11,174 nt of DNA from Deltaproteobacteria bacterium (GCA_019309685.1 JAFDFT010000036.1:1-11174), one strand, 5' to 3'; positions 1-7,016 are shown, counted from the first letter of the stretch. The notes: generated by a model from the sequence alone, not told the origin. Made by a program: numbers and translations.

Positions 1-657
1 GCTCAAAAAGGCTTAAAGGTATTGATGGAACACAGTGATTTGGGTTCCGGTTTCCAAATCGCCATGAGTGATCTGCGAATTCGCGGCGGCGGTACTGTTT
101 TGGGGGCTTCACAGTCCGGCCATATCGCCGCGGTAGGGTATGAAATGTTTCTTCAGTTGATGGAGAGCGCTATATCAGAATTAAAGGGAGAATCAGTGCT
201 TGAGACGCTGGATCCGGAAATTAACATATCCGTATCCTCATTTATACCGGAAAGCTATATTTCCGATATTGATCAGCGGCTCTCCGCGTACAGGCGGTTG
301 GCGAAAATCAGAAACCTTGAAGAGATTACGGACTTTAAAAACGAGATGATTGACAGGTTTGGACCGGTGCCGGCTGAACTGTCGAATCTGCTGCTGAAGA
401 TCATGCTGAAAACTTTATCCGCGCAGGCGGGTGTCAAGCGTTTTGATTTGAATGAAAACGTGCTTTTATTATACTTTTCAAACGATCATATAAAAAATCC
501 TGATGGAATAATAGATATGATCGCTTCAAATACACAGCAATTCAGTCTTTCTCCGGATCATGTGTTAAAGGCTGTATTGAAGAAAACCGGGGAAAAACAG
601 ATGTTGTCTCAGGCCAAAAACATCTTGAAAGAAATAGCACAATATGGTAACTGCTAA
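1..657 (+). CDS. mfd: Mfd transcription-repair coupling factor, C-terminal part (5' end cut by window)
   Basis: Mfd is a DNA translocase that removes RNA polymerase stalled at lesions and recruits UvrA for nucleotide excision repair. Only the last 218 residues are present, and the reading frame is open from base 1, so the gene starts outside the window. The first ~50 residues (ELGSGF-like 'DLGSGFQIAMSDLRIRGGG', then VLGASQSGH) match the end of the RecG/Mfd helicase module just after its last helicase motifs. From about residue 65 on, the sequence ('PEINISVSSFIPESYISD', 'RLSAYRRLA', 'EMIDRFGPVPAE') matches the C-terminal TRCF/D7 domain that masks the UvrA-binding surface in the resting enzyme. 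The protein ends normally at TAA with no sign of damage. Downstream envelope genes follow on the same strand after a 42-bp gap. Family assignment is very secure. Confidence 0.95.
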   Translation, partial: AQKGLKVLMEHSDLGSGFQIAMSDLRIRGGGTVLGASQSGHIAAVGYEMFLQLMESAISELKGESVLETLDPEINISVSSFIPESYISDIDQRLSAYRRLAKIRNLEEITDFKNEMIDRFGPVPAELSNLLLKIMLKTLSAQAGVKRFDLNENVLLLYFSNDHIKNPDGIIDMIASNTQQFSLSPDHVLKAVLKKTGEKQMLSQAKNILKEIAQYGNC

Positions 658-689
658 GTACTCAATTTTTTAAGTCTAAAGTTTTACTT

Positions 690-694
690 GGAAG
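690..694 (+). promoter_or_regulatory. Shine-Dalgarno GGAAG that sets the start of the SurA_N lipoprotein gene
   Basis: GGAAG lies 5 nt before ATG 700 and 8 nt before ATG 703. An in-frame TTG at 688 overlaps this motif and has no purine-rich sequence of its own upstream, so initiation at ATG 700 (or 703) is favoured over TTG 688. Confidence 0.5.
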
Positions 695-699
695 ATTTT

Positions 700-1416
700 A
701 TGATGAGGGATGTATTTCGAAAAAACAGGGAGTTAAAAAGGATATTTCTTGCCGGGGCGGCTGTCATTTGTGTAGTTGGCTTGGTGGTTGCGTTAATTGG
801 CTGTTCGTATTTTGGGAAAAACGAAGATAATGTTGTTTTGATACGGGTTGGTAACAACGTTACCACTGTCGGTGATTTTAAGAGGGTTTTTGAAATTACC
901 AAGACAGCATATCCCCATAATGTTTTACAGGAAGGTAATGTCTATAAAGAAGCCCAAATAAGACTTTTGAACCAGATTACCGAGGAGATGATTATTCTGG
1001 AAAGGGCTGAAGAGTTAGGTATAAAGATTTCAAAAGCTGAGCTTGAAAAGGCTATTTCAAAGATAAAAGAAGATTATCCAAAGAATGTCTTTGAAGAGAT
1101 GCTGCTTGAAAATGCAGTTTCTTTCCAATCCTGGAAAGAGAGATTAAGGACCCGCCTGGTTATTCAAAAAACGATTGTCGATGAGGTGGAATCAAAAATA
1201 GAGATTACACCCGGCGATCTATCAGAGTATTATAAAAATAGACGAAAAAAAGAAGATTCAGATGCTAATTTTGAGGGGATTGAAAATGAAGAGTTGATTG
1301 TCAATGAACTTCGACGGAAAAAAGCTGAAGAGAAGTATCAAAAATGGATGAGAGAACTTCAGGAAAAGTATACGATTGAAATAAATGATGAAGCATGGGA
1401 AAAAATGAACATCTGA
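700..1416 (+). CDS. Probable lipoprotein with SurA N-terminal-like chaperone domain, no PPIase domain
   Basis: This is a 238-residue predicted exported lipoprotein. A basic N-region (RKNREL KR) is followed by a hydrophobic stretch at about residues 15-33 and a lipobox Leu-Ile-Gly-Cys with the lipidated Cys at residue 35; Ser at +2 would suit outer-membrane sorting. After the cleavage site, 'VLIRVGNNVTTVGDF' and a long charged helical region ('LLNQITEEMIILERAEELGIKISKAELEKAI') follow the SurA_N / PrsA-like foldase pattern. No parvulin (PpiC) signature is visible. The C-terminus is highly charged and probably helical. I chose ATG 700 because a GGAAG sits 5 nt upstream; an in-frame TTG at 688 is the alternative. 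It is followed by a true SurA-type PPIase, so a role as periplasmic holdase or partner in outer-membrane protein maturation is likely, but this is inferred. Confidence 0.75.
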   Translation: MMRDVFRKNRELKRIFLAGAAVICVVGLVVALIGCSYFGKNEDNVVLIRVGNNVTTVGDFKRVFEITKTAYPHNVLQEGNVYKEAQIRLLNQITEEMIILERAEELGIKISKAELEKAISKIKEDYPKNVFEEMLLENAVSFQSWKERLRTRLVIQKTIVDEVESKIEITPGDLSEYYKNRRKKEDSDANFEGIENEELIVNELRRKKAEEKYQKWMRELQEKYTIEINDEAWEKMNI

Positions 1417-1535
1417 TTTTTTATAAAAGTTATTTTGGTAATTTTCACGTAAAATTAATGTGATAAGGATTAATATAGCAGCCTGTTATTACGGATATTA
1501 ATGTTTTAATAAAATCAAACAACCTTAGGGATAGG

Positions 1536-2546
1536 ATGGATATGCTAAAAGAACATTTCAAAAATATGTCACGACCGATCGTATGCAAATTGATGTGCGC
1601 TGCATTTGTATTTTCAACAGCAGGGATGGTAAGCGGTGCCGAAGTCATTGACCGTATTGTCGCAGTGGTCAACAGCGATATTATTGTTTTAACAGATCTA
1701 AATAGGGAATTAAAACCAGCCGTGGCTCAAATTAAAGCTCAAAACCTCCCTGAGGATCAGGAGAAGGAAGAGTTGTCTAAATATCGTGAGGTTATGCTTA
1801 ACCAGTTGATTAATCAGGCGCTCATCGATCAGGAAATAAAGCGTTATGGTATCAGTGTTTCAGATGAAGAAGTTGATCAGTCCATAACGCGGATTCGTGA
1901 GAGTAAATTTTTAACGGAGGAGCGATTTGAAGAAGAGCTAAAGAAAAACATGGGGTTAAGCATGGACGAATATAGAGAAAAGTCGAAAGATCAGCTTCTT
2001 CGAATGAAGCTGATTAATAGCCAAGTGCAATCCAAAGTTGTTATTACCGATAAAGATAGAGAACAATATTACGAGCAATTTGAAGAAGAATTTGCTGGTG
2101 GGAAAAGATATCATCTTCGAAATATTATTATGAGAGTATCTTCTGATACCAGTGAAGCGGAAAAAGAAAAAATAGAAAAAAAAATGGAGAAGGTTTTTGA
2201 AGAGTTAAAGCAGGGAGCGGCTTTTGCAGCTGTGGCGGATAAATATTCAGAATCATCAACTAACGGGGAAGGTGGCGATTTAGGTTTTTTTAGATTTAAT
2301 GATTTATCTCCGCAGTTGAAAGAAGTATTGGCCGATAAAAGCGAAGGAGAGTTCACGTCTGTTTTAGATACAGAACTGGGTTATCAGATCCTTTATGTTG
2401 AGAAAATTGAAGATGATACGGGTAAATCACTGGAAGAAGCATCCCCTGAGATCGACAAACAGATATATAACGCAAGTGTAAATATAAAATTTCAATCATG
2501 GCTTATGGAATTGCGAAAGCAGTCTCATATTAAAATAATCGAATAA
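1536..2546 (+). CDS. surA: SurA-type periplasmic chaperone / peptidyl-prolyl cis-trans isomerase
   Basis: SurA proteins escort unfolded outer-membrane proteins across the periplasm, and their parvulin domains isomerise X-Pro bonds. Residues ~12-35 form a signal peptide with a plausible cleavage after Ser-Gly-Ala (A35|E36). Mature residues 36-60 ('VIDRIVAVVNSDIIVLTDLNREL') are the classic start of the SurA_N domain. A parvulin domain spans about residues 191-290, beginning 'RYHLRNIIMRVS' and including 'ADKYSESSTNGEGGDLGFF' and 'LGYQILYVEKIED'. Only one parvulin domain is present, whereas E. coli SurA has two; 336 residues is usual for the single-domain forms. The start ATG 1536 has AGGG 5 nt upstream; an ATG two codons later is possible. 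A 119-bp gap separates it from the lipoprotein gene, and I found no convincing promoter there. Confidence 0.9.
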   Translation: MDMLKEHFKNMSRPIVCKLMCAAFVFSTAGMVSGAEVIDRIVAVVNSDIIVLTDLNRELKPAVAQIKAQNLPEDQEKEELSKYREVMLNQLINQALIDQEIKRYGISVSDEEVDQSITRIRESKFLTEERFEEELKKNMGLSMDEYREKSKDQLLRMKLINSQVQSKVVITDKDREQYYEQFEEEFAGGKRYHLRNIIMRVSSDTSEAEKEKIEKKMEKVFEELKQGAAFAAVADKYSESSTNGEGGDLGFFRFNDLSPQLKEVLADKSEGEFTSVLDTELGYQILYVEKIEDDTGKSLEEASPEIDKQIYNASVNIKFQSWLMELRKQSHIKIIE

Positions 2547-2561
2547 TTTATAGTTTTGGAT

Positions 2562-3047
2562 ATGGACTTAAAGGATACCTCGCTTTCATTTGGATATTAC
2601 CTCCAATCGATAAGGCTGGAAAAAGGAATCAGCCTTGAGGAGGTATCGAAAGAAACACGGATTCGTTTGGAGAATCTTCTTCTTATTGAAAAAGAAGACC
2701 ATGAAAATTTACCCGCACAAATTTTTGTAAAAGGCTTTTTGCGAGCGTATGCGAACACTATAGGCGCTGATGATAAAGAGGCAGTGCAACGATATGAACA
2801 ACGCTATAAAACATATGAAAAAGTAATCAACCCTGAAGCAGAGTTGATCCATTTAAGGGCAAGTGTTTGGCCGAATCTGAAATTTGTGATTGCCATCATT
2901 TTTTGTCTGATAGTTCTAACAATCTACAGTGCATCAGATATGAATACTCATTTTCTTGAAGCCGAAAAACCAGCCATAAGGGAATTAAAACAAAGGCAGG
3001 TGACACGGATCGAGGAGTTGGTTCGAATCATGCCAACGCTACTGTGA
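2562..3047 (+). CDS. RodZ-like protein, N-terminal part: HTH_25 domain plus one membrane segment
   Basis: RodZ-family proteins link the MreB cytoskeleton to the membrane through a cytoplasmic helix-turn-helix domain, one transmembrane helix and a periplasmic C-terminal domain. Counting from ATG 2562 (161 residues), residues ~8-80 hold the HTH_25 fold ('GYYLQSIRLEKGISLEEVS', 'RIRLENLLLIE', 'LPAQIFVKGFLRAYA'), and residues ~105-124 are a hydrophobic helix ('NLKFVIAIIFCLIVLTIYSA'). The frame then stops at TGA 3045-3047 after an atypical tail, before any C-terminal domain. That domain is encoded immediately downstream in the -1 frame (3044-3307), so this looks like a split or frameshifted gene. 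Start choice is uncertain: TTG 2556 is in frame and neither site has a good Shine-Dalgarno. It lies 15 bp after the surA stop. Without MreB-context evidence it could also be a related HTH membrane regulator. Confidence 0.8.
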   Translation: MDLKDTSLSFGYYLQSIRLEKGISLEEVSKETRIRLENLLLIEKEDHENLPAQIFVKGFLRAYANTIGADDKEAVQRYEQRYKTYEKVINPEAELIHLRASVWPNLKFVIAIIFCLIVLTIYSASDMNTHFLEAEKPAIRELKQRQVTRIEELVRIMPTLL

Positions 3048-3307
3048 TACCAACACATACAGAGGACCAAGAAGAAAAACTCTTGTTAGAAATAACAGCT
3101 GTCAAGGATACCTGGATGAAAGTAATTGTTGATGGCCAAAGCCCGGAAAAATTCAGCCTGAGCACAGGAGATCGTCTGGAGTTTGAGGCTCTTTCAGGGT
3201 TTAATGTTCTTATTGGTGATGCAAATGGTGTTGTTTTGTTATTAAATAATAAGCCGTATGAAGTTGTCGGAGATAATGGACAGGCGGTAACCATTCAAAT
3301 TCCATAA
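3044..3307 (+). CDS. DUF4115-type C-terminal domain of the RodZ-like protein, in the -1 frame
   Basis: The segment from about residue 13 ('LLLEITAVKDTWMKVIVDGQSPEKFSLSTGDRLEFEA', then 'GFNVLIGDANGVVLLLNNKP', 'GQAVTIQIP') has the pattern of the DUF4115 domain that normally ends RodZ proteins: an ITA..D.W..V..DG core, a GD..EF turn and a final strand. Its frame stays open upstream to base 2960, well inside the preceding ORF, so the domain need not start at GTG 3044. GTG 3044 overlaps the upstream stop as GTGA, which could allow coupled re-initiation, but no Shine-Dalgarno stands before it and a free periplasmic domain would lack an export signal. The simplest reading is that both parts belong to one rodZ-like gene interrupted by a one-base loss or sequencing error, or joined by -1 frameshifting, in the linker between 2957 and 3047. 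Confidence 0.75.
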   Translation: MIPTHTEDQEEKLLLEITAVKDTWMKVIVDGQSPEKFSLSTGDRLEFEALSGFNVLIGDANGVVLLLNNKPYEVVGDNGQAVTIQIP

Positions 3308-3318
3308 CGGGTAACAAT

Positions 3319-4674
3319 ATGCTAAGTGATCGGAATAAAATACTTATTGAAACCATTAAGAGATTGCTGAGAAGGGGCGCGCTGACAAATTTAAGAAAGA
3401 TTGTCAACAAAACCCACGCGGCTGACCTTTCAAACGTTTTCCGTTCACTTTCTTTTTATAACCAGCTTAAACTTTTTGATATGATTGAGGATGTCGAGAA
3501 AAAGGGTATCCTTTTGAGTGAACTCGATGAAGATAATGCTGTTGAACTGATTGAAGCCATCAAACTGGAAGATGTTGTTGAGGTGCTGGAACAAATGCCC
3601 GCTGATGATGCCGCAGATTTGATCGGAACGTTGTCAGAGGATAAGTCCAGCGCTATTCTGGAAAGAATGAAGAAGGAGGGCTCTCAAGAGGTTGAGGACC
3701 TTCTAACATATGACGATGATACGGCTGGCGGTATTATGGTTCCTGATTTTATTGCGCTAAAAGAGGATACAACTGCCAGAGGCGCTATTAAATCATTGCA
3801 AAAAGAGCATCTTGATGTTGAGATGCCTTTTTATCTTTATGTGGTGGATGAATACGGAAAACTGGTAGGGGTAAGCTCTTTGCGGCAGCTGGTGGTTGTT
3901 CCCCCTGATAAGCCTCTAAAACAGTTCATGGAAACCAATGTATTTTCCGTTCAGACGAATATGGACCAGGAGGAAGTTGCAAAGATTGTCGCACGCTATG
4001 ATATTTTGGCTGTACCCGTAGTTGATGATAACAACAGGCTTGTGGGAATTGTAACGGTTGATGATGTTATTGATATTTTCAGGCGTGAGGCCACTGAAGA
4101 TATTCTGAAGATGGCCGGTGTCGGAGGTGAAGAATTCATTGAGACAAAAACTATTTTAGGAAGTTCAAGGATTCGTTTGCCGTGGTTATTCGCGAGCTGT
4201 ATCGGCGGAATTGTTGCGTTTTATATTATCGGCCACTTTGAAGAGAGTTTGAGTAATCTTGTATATCTCGCAGCATTTATACCGGTTATTATGGGTATGG
4301 GCGGCAATATTGGCACTCAGTCATCTACCATTGTGGTAAGAGGGCTCGCCACAGGCCGATTAAACGTAAGAGATATCTGGCCCGTTGTTTTCAAGGAGCT
4401 TGCTGTCGGGCTTATCCTTGGGTTAGTTTATGGTCTGCTTTTGGGCACAGTCGCGCAATTGACATATAGTACCTACGCGTTGGCCATAGCTGTTGGTTTT
4501 GCTGTTCTCAGCTCAATGTCCATAGCCGCTCTTATTGGATCTTTGGTTCCCATGTCATTCGCAAAAATAAATGTTGATCCCGCTGTGGCGACTGGGCCTT
4601 TTGTAACAACAGCCATCGATATCATCAGCGTGTTTTTCTATTTTCAGATAGCCACTTTTCTCCTCGGTATATAA
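3319..4674 (+). CDS. mgtE: MgtE family Mg2+ channel/transporter
   Basis: MgtE is a homodimeric inner-membrane Mg2+ channel gated by cytosolic Mg2+. At 451 residues this is full length. Residues ~1-130 form the acidic, helical MgtE_N domain ('LIEAIKLEDVVEVLEQMPADDAADLI'). A CBS pair covers about 138-195 and 202-255 ('AVPVVDDNNRLVGIVTVDDV' is the second CBS core), followed by the plug-helix region 256-280. About five membrane helices occupy 285-451. Signature stretches are 'PVIMGMGGNIGTQSST' (322-337) and 'INVDPAVATGPFVTTAIDI' (417-435); Asp420 corresponds to the pore Asp432 of the Thermus thermophilus structure. The many acidic residues in N and CBS domains fit the Mg2+-sensing role. It begins 11 bp after the rodZ-like stop and ends 4 bp before recO, so it is probably cotranscribed. 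No Mg2+ riboswitch can fit in the 11-bp leader. Confidence 0.95.
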   Translation: MLSDRNKILIETIKRLLRRGALTNLRKIVNKTHAADLSNVFRSLSFYNQLKLFDMIEDVEKKGILLSELDEDNAVELIEAIKLEDVVEVLEQMPADDAADLIGTLSEDKSSAILERMKKEGSQEVEDLLTYDDDTAGGIMVPDFIALKEDTTARGAIKSLQKEHLDVEMPFYLYVVDEYGKLVGVSSLRQLVVVPPDKPLKQFMETNVFSVQTNMDQEEVAKIVARYDILAVPVVDDNNRLVGIVTVDDVIDIFRREATEDILKMAGVGGEEFIETKTILGSSRIRLPWLFASCIGGIVAFYIIGHFEESLSNLVYLAAFIPVIMGMGGNIGTQSSTIVVRGLATGRLNVRDIWPVVFKELAVGLILGLVYGLLLGTVAQLTYSTYALAIAVGFAVLSSMSIAALIGSLVPMSFAKINVDPAVATGPFVTTAIDIISVFFYFQIATFLLGI

Positions 4675-4678
4675 GCAC

Positions 4679-5440
4679 ATGTCAAGTTTTTCCACTTCAG
4701 CGATTATGCTTCGCCGGATTGACTTTGGTGATTATGACCTTATTATCACATTTTTTACAAGGGATAGAGGCAAGGTCTCTGTTATCGCGAAATCTGCAAA
4801 AAAAAGTATCAAGCGTTTTTCAGGTATTCTTGAGCGATTTTCTGCCTTACGGATAGTATGCACGACTGGCCGGGGGAAAGGCTTACCTGTTTTACAAGAA
4901 GCCTCGATGCTAAAACCATTTGAAAATATTCGGACAGATATTAAGAAAACAGCGTACGCCAGTTACTGGACGGAATTGATTGATGAGTGGATGGAAAAAA
5001 ATGCTAAAAATGTCCAGGCGTATCATCTGCTTGAATATGTTTTGTCTGAACTTGATTCGGGCAGCGCGTCTTTAGAAGCCCTGTCAATACTGTTTCAGAT
5101 GCGGTTTATGGCTTTATCAGGCCTTTCTCCAAACTTAACATGCTGTAGTATATGCCGAACCCAGACTGAAGAAATAAAATGCGAAAAGCTGATCTTTGAT
5201 CTTAGAAATGGCCGGGTTGCGTGTGAATCATGCGCTCCGGGTTCCGGCCATATTTATTTATCAAAAGGAACGGTGAAACAGCTTCAGTGGATTGGAGCTG
5301 GAGATTTAAAAAGGGCTGTAAGAATTCGATTTGCAATGCAGGCGCAAAAGGAAAGTTTAAGTTTTCTGGAGACATTTGTGCCTTATCATATCGGTAGAGA
5401 ACTAAAGAGCCTGAAATTTTTAAGGCAGATCCGCAGGTAA
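4679..5440 (+). CDS. recO: DNA repair protein RecO
   Basis: RecO acts in the RecFOR pathway, loading RecA onto SSB-coated single-stranded DNA and annealing strands. The 253-residue length is normal. Residues 1-80 form the N-terminal OB fold with the family opening ('SAIMLRRIDFGDYDLIITFFTRDRGKVSVIAKSAKK'), where the basic run 38-46 probably touches DNA. The helical C-terminal domain carries a zinc-finger arrangement Cys156-x2-Cys159 ... Cys182-x2-Cys185, present in many but not all RecO proteins. The end ('FVPYHIGRELKSLKFLRQIR') is the usual RecO tail. ATG 4679 is 4 bp after the mgtE stop; there is no obvious Shine-Dalgarno, so translation may depend on coupling to mgtE. A 445-bp gap follows, suggesting the transcription unit ends here. 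Confidence 0.93.
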   Translation: MSSFSTSAIMLRRIDFGDYDLIITFFTRDRGKVSVIAKSAKKSIKRFSGILERFSALRIVCTTGRGKGLPVLQEASMLKPFENIRTDIKKTAYASYWTELIDEWMEKNAKNVQAYHLLEYVLSELDSGSASLEALSILFQMRFMALSGLSPNLTCCSICRTQTEEIKCEKLIFDLRNGRVACESCAPGSGHIYLSKGTVKQLQWIGAGDLKRAVRIRFAMQAQKESLSFLETFVPYHIGRELKSLKFLRQIRR

Positions 5441-5581
5441 GATATAAAACGCAACTACTCACCATTGGCATTGTATATACTTGTTCGTTTTATTTTCAGG
5501 ATTATTTCCAAAAGAGTTGATGATTCTAAACGGGTTAAGGAGTCTAGGATTACAGGCTCAAATTGAAATGTTATGAATTAC

Positions 5582-5598
5582 ATCGCTCTAAAAGCGAT
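5582..5598 (+). terminator. Small hairpin downstream of recO, possible weak terminator
   Basis: ATCGCT (5582-5587) and AGCGAT (5593-5598) are perfect inverted repeats around a 5-nt loop. The bases after it (TTAAGTTTTAGGTTTT) contain two T4 runs but no continuous U-tract, so this is at best a weak or non-canonical terminator. Its place 141 bp after the recO stop, in the only long gap of the window, is the main reason to consider it. Confidence 0.3.
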
Positions 5599-5600
5599 TA

Positions 5601-5679
5601 AGTTTTAGGTTTTGGATCTCAGTGCTCAATGATTAGCGGTCCGTTTAAGTTGGCCCTCCAAAAGAAATCACCTAAAACT
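5601..5679. repeat. Long imperfect inverted repeat / potential stem-loop
   Basis: Bases 5601-5609 (agttttagg) pair perfectly with 5671-5679 (cctaaaact), and 5610-5616 (ttttgga) pair with 5657-5663 (tccaaaa). The result is a 16-bp two-part stem with a 7-nt bulge on the 3' side (5664-5670) and a 40-nt loop. T5610 can instead pair with A5670, giving a perfect 10-bp outer arm. It begins 2 bp after the smaller hairpin at 5582-5598. It could be an RNA structure in the leader of the downstream small ORF and sugar kinase, a recO 3' end, or the remnant of a small non-autonomous element. No function is shown by the sequence alone. Confidence 0.5.
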
Positions 5680-5699
5680 CGAACACGATTAATATCGGC

Positions 5700-5879
5700 A
5701 TGGTCTTTCGAAAACGGGAATTAGCTCTACTGCGAAATGACACTATTGATGGGGCTGAAGAGGCAGCTAATTTATTAATAAGCTCTTATACTAACAAATC
5801 CTTGAATCCCCTATTTTTGGACCTTTTCCGAACCAATAGTGCGAAAAGCCTACTGGTAAAATCAATAATATTTGGATAA
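5700..5879 (+). CDS. Unrecognised 59-residue ORF just upstream of the sugar kinase
   Basis: The frame is open from 5676 to TAA 5877, and the first ATG is at 5700. The 59-residue product begins MVFRKRELALLRND, continues TIDGAEEAANLLISSY and ends LLVKSIIFG. It has a basic start, a probable amphipathic helix (about residues 6-29) and a second helical, leucine-rich segment (38-57). The composition looks protein-like rather than random, and its stop lies 6 bp before the kinase ATG, as expected of an upstream operon partner. Against it: no Shine-Dalgarno precedes ATG 5700, and I do not recognise a family. It may be a small gene, the tail of a decayed gene, or chance. Confidence 0.35.
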   Translation: MVFRKRELALLRNDTIDGAEEAANLLISSYTNKSLNPLFLDLFRTNSAKSLLVKSIIFG

Positions 5880-5885
5880 TACTAA

Positions 5886-6962
5886 ATGGGGCAAGAAAAC
5901 AAATTTCAAGGCCTAAACGCTGCCTTGGCATCAAGACCGATTTCGGCATCCGTTCCCTGTAGACTTGATATGGGGGGTACTTTAGACATCAGTACATTTG
6001 TCTATCCGCTGAACCATCTCCATCCATGTACGTTTAACATGGCTCTTGACTTAAGGACACGGGTAAGCCTGCATCCATATTACAAAGATTTGGTTAAAGT
6101 TTCATCAAAAGGATTTGAAAGCGCTGAATACCCAATAAATGAAGCTCCTTTTGATCACCCGCTTGGGCTTATGTTTGCAGTCGCTGCTCATTTCCAAGCC
6201 AGCGGACTTCATATTGATATTGAATCATCGTCACCGCCACGAAGTGCGCTGGGCGGTTCATCATCAGCTGCTGTAGCACTTGCTGCCGCTCTTTCCAGAC
6301 GAGCAGGCAAAAAAATATTTTCAGGGATATTGAAAAAGAAAATAGCTCTGCTCGCGTATTTAATCGAAGGGAGCGTGGCAGGCGTACCCTGCGGGCTTCA
6401 AGATCAGCTTGCTGCAGCGTATGGCGGTGTTAACGCCTGGTATTGGAGCGGCAGTATGACTGGGCTTGTGTTTAGAAAAAGAGCAGTTGTTAAGAAATCA
6501 GAGTTCAAAGAATTGGAAAAGAGCATCGTACTTGCGTATTGTGGCATTCCTCATGAATCAAAGGATATTAACAGCAGGTGGGTCAAAGGATTTGTTTCGG
6601 GAGAACGGCGTTCTAGCTGGCACGAGATCGTCGCTTATACGAAAGATTTTGTGGAAGCGCTTTATTTAAAAAATATCAATGATGCGGTAAAAGCAATACG
6701 CTCAGAAGTGTCTATCAGGAAGGAAATGACACCGGATGTTCTGGATGACATGGGGGAAAGCCTGGTTGAATCAGCGGAGAAAAACAGTTGTGGTGCCAGA
6801 TTTAAAGGCGCGGGCGGCGGCGGCTGCATATGGGCAATTGGTGAGGCGGATAATATCACTCGATTAAAGTGCGTTTGGGAAGATGATCTTAAAAATAGTA
6901 AAGAAGCGCATTTGATCGATGTAAAGATTGATTCAAAAGGTTTGATTTTTCATAACTGTTAG
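5886..6962 (+). CDS. GHMP-superfamily sugar kinase, HddA/galactokinase-like, substrate unknown
   Basis: GHMP kinases transfer the ATP gamma-phosphate to small hydroxylated substrates such as galactose, mevalonate, homoserine or heptose 7-phosphate. All three family motifs are visible in this 358-residue protein: motif 1 at 22-36 ('SVPCRLDMGGTLDIS', sugar binding), the phosphate-binding loop at 117-127 ('PPRSALGGSSS', motif 2), and motif 3 at 307-313 ('KGAGGGG'). 'GVPCGLQDQLAAAYGG' (166-181) resembles the GxQDQ-AAAFGG stretch of D-glycero-D-manno-heptose 7-phosphate kinases and places a candidate catalytic Asp at 173. Substrate cannot be read from sequence. ATG 5886 has only GGA 9 nt upstream, so initiation is probably weak or coupled to the small upstream ORF. 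It is separated from glyQ by 54 bp and stands alone, without heptose or LPS genes beside it. Confidence 0.85.
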   Translation: MGQENKFQGLNAALASRPISASVPCRLDMGGTLDISTFVYPLNHLHPCTFNMALDLRTRVSLHPYYKDLVKVSSKGFESAEYPINEAPFDHPLGLMFAVAAHFQASGLHIDIESSSPPRSALGGSSSAAVALAAALSRRAGKKIFSGILKKKIALLAYLIEGSVAGVPCGLQDQLAAAYGGVNAWYWSGSMTGLVFRKRAVVKKSEFKELEKSIVLAYCGIPHESKDINSRWVKGFVSGERRSSWHEIVAYTKDFVEALYLKNINDAVKAIRSEVSIRKEMTPDVLDDMGESLVESAEKNSCGARFKGAGGGGCIWAIGEADNITRLKCVWEDDLKNSKEAHLIDVKIDSKGLIFHNC

Positions 6963-7016
6963 AAATGTAATATGGATATCGTTTTGATGTGATTAAAGAA
7001 AACAAGAAGGAGAAAA

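Noticed and set aside
1496..1511. TATTAA / TTAATA inverted repeat before surA
   Set aside because: An all-A/T 6-bp stem in an AT-rich gap is expected by chance and has no terminator-like tail or operator-like symmetry beyond it.
1417..1535. Promoter for surA (TTGGTA at 1435-1440 with downstream AT-rich -10 candidates)
   Set aside because: No acceptable -10 hexamer falls at 16-18 bp spacing, so the match is not better than background.
5601..5679. Integron attC site or transposon end
   Set aside because: The arms lack the RYYYAAC / GTTRRRY core sites of attC, there is no integrase or transposase nearby, and no flanking target duplication was seen.
5772..5781. TTATTAATAA palindrome
   Set aside because: Perfect 10-bp palindrome but entirely A/T and inside the putative small ORF; no second copy or promoter alignment supports an operator.
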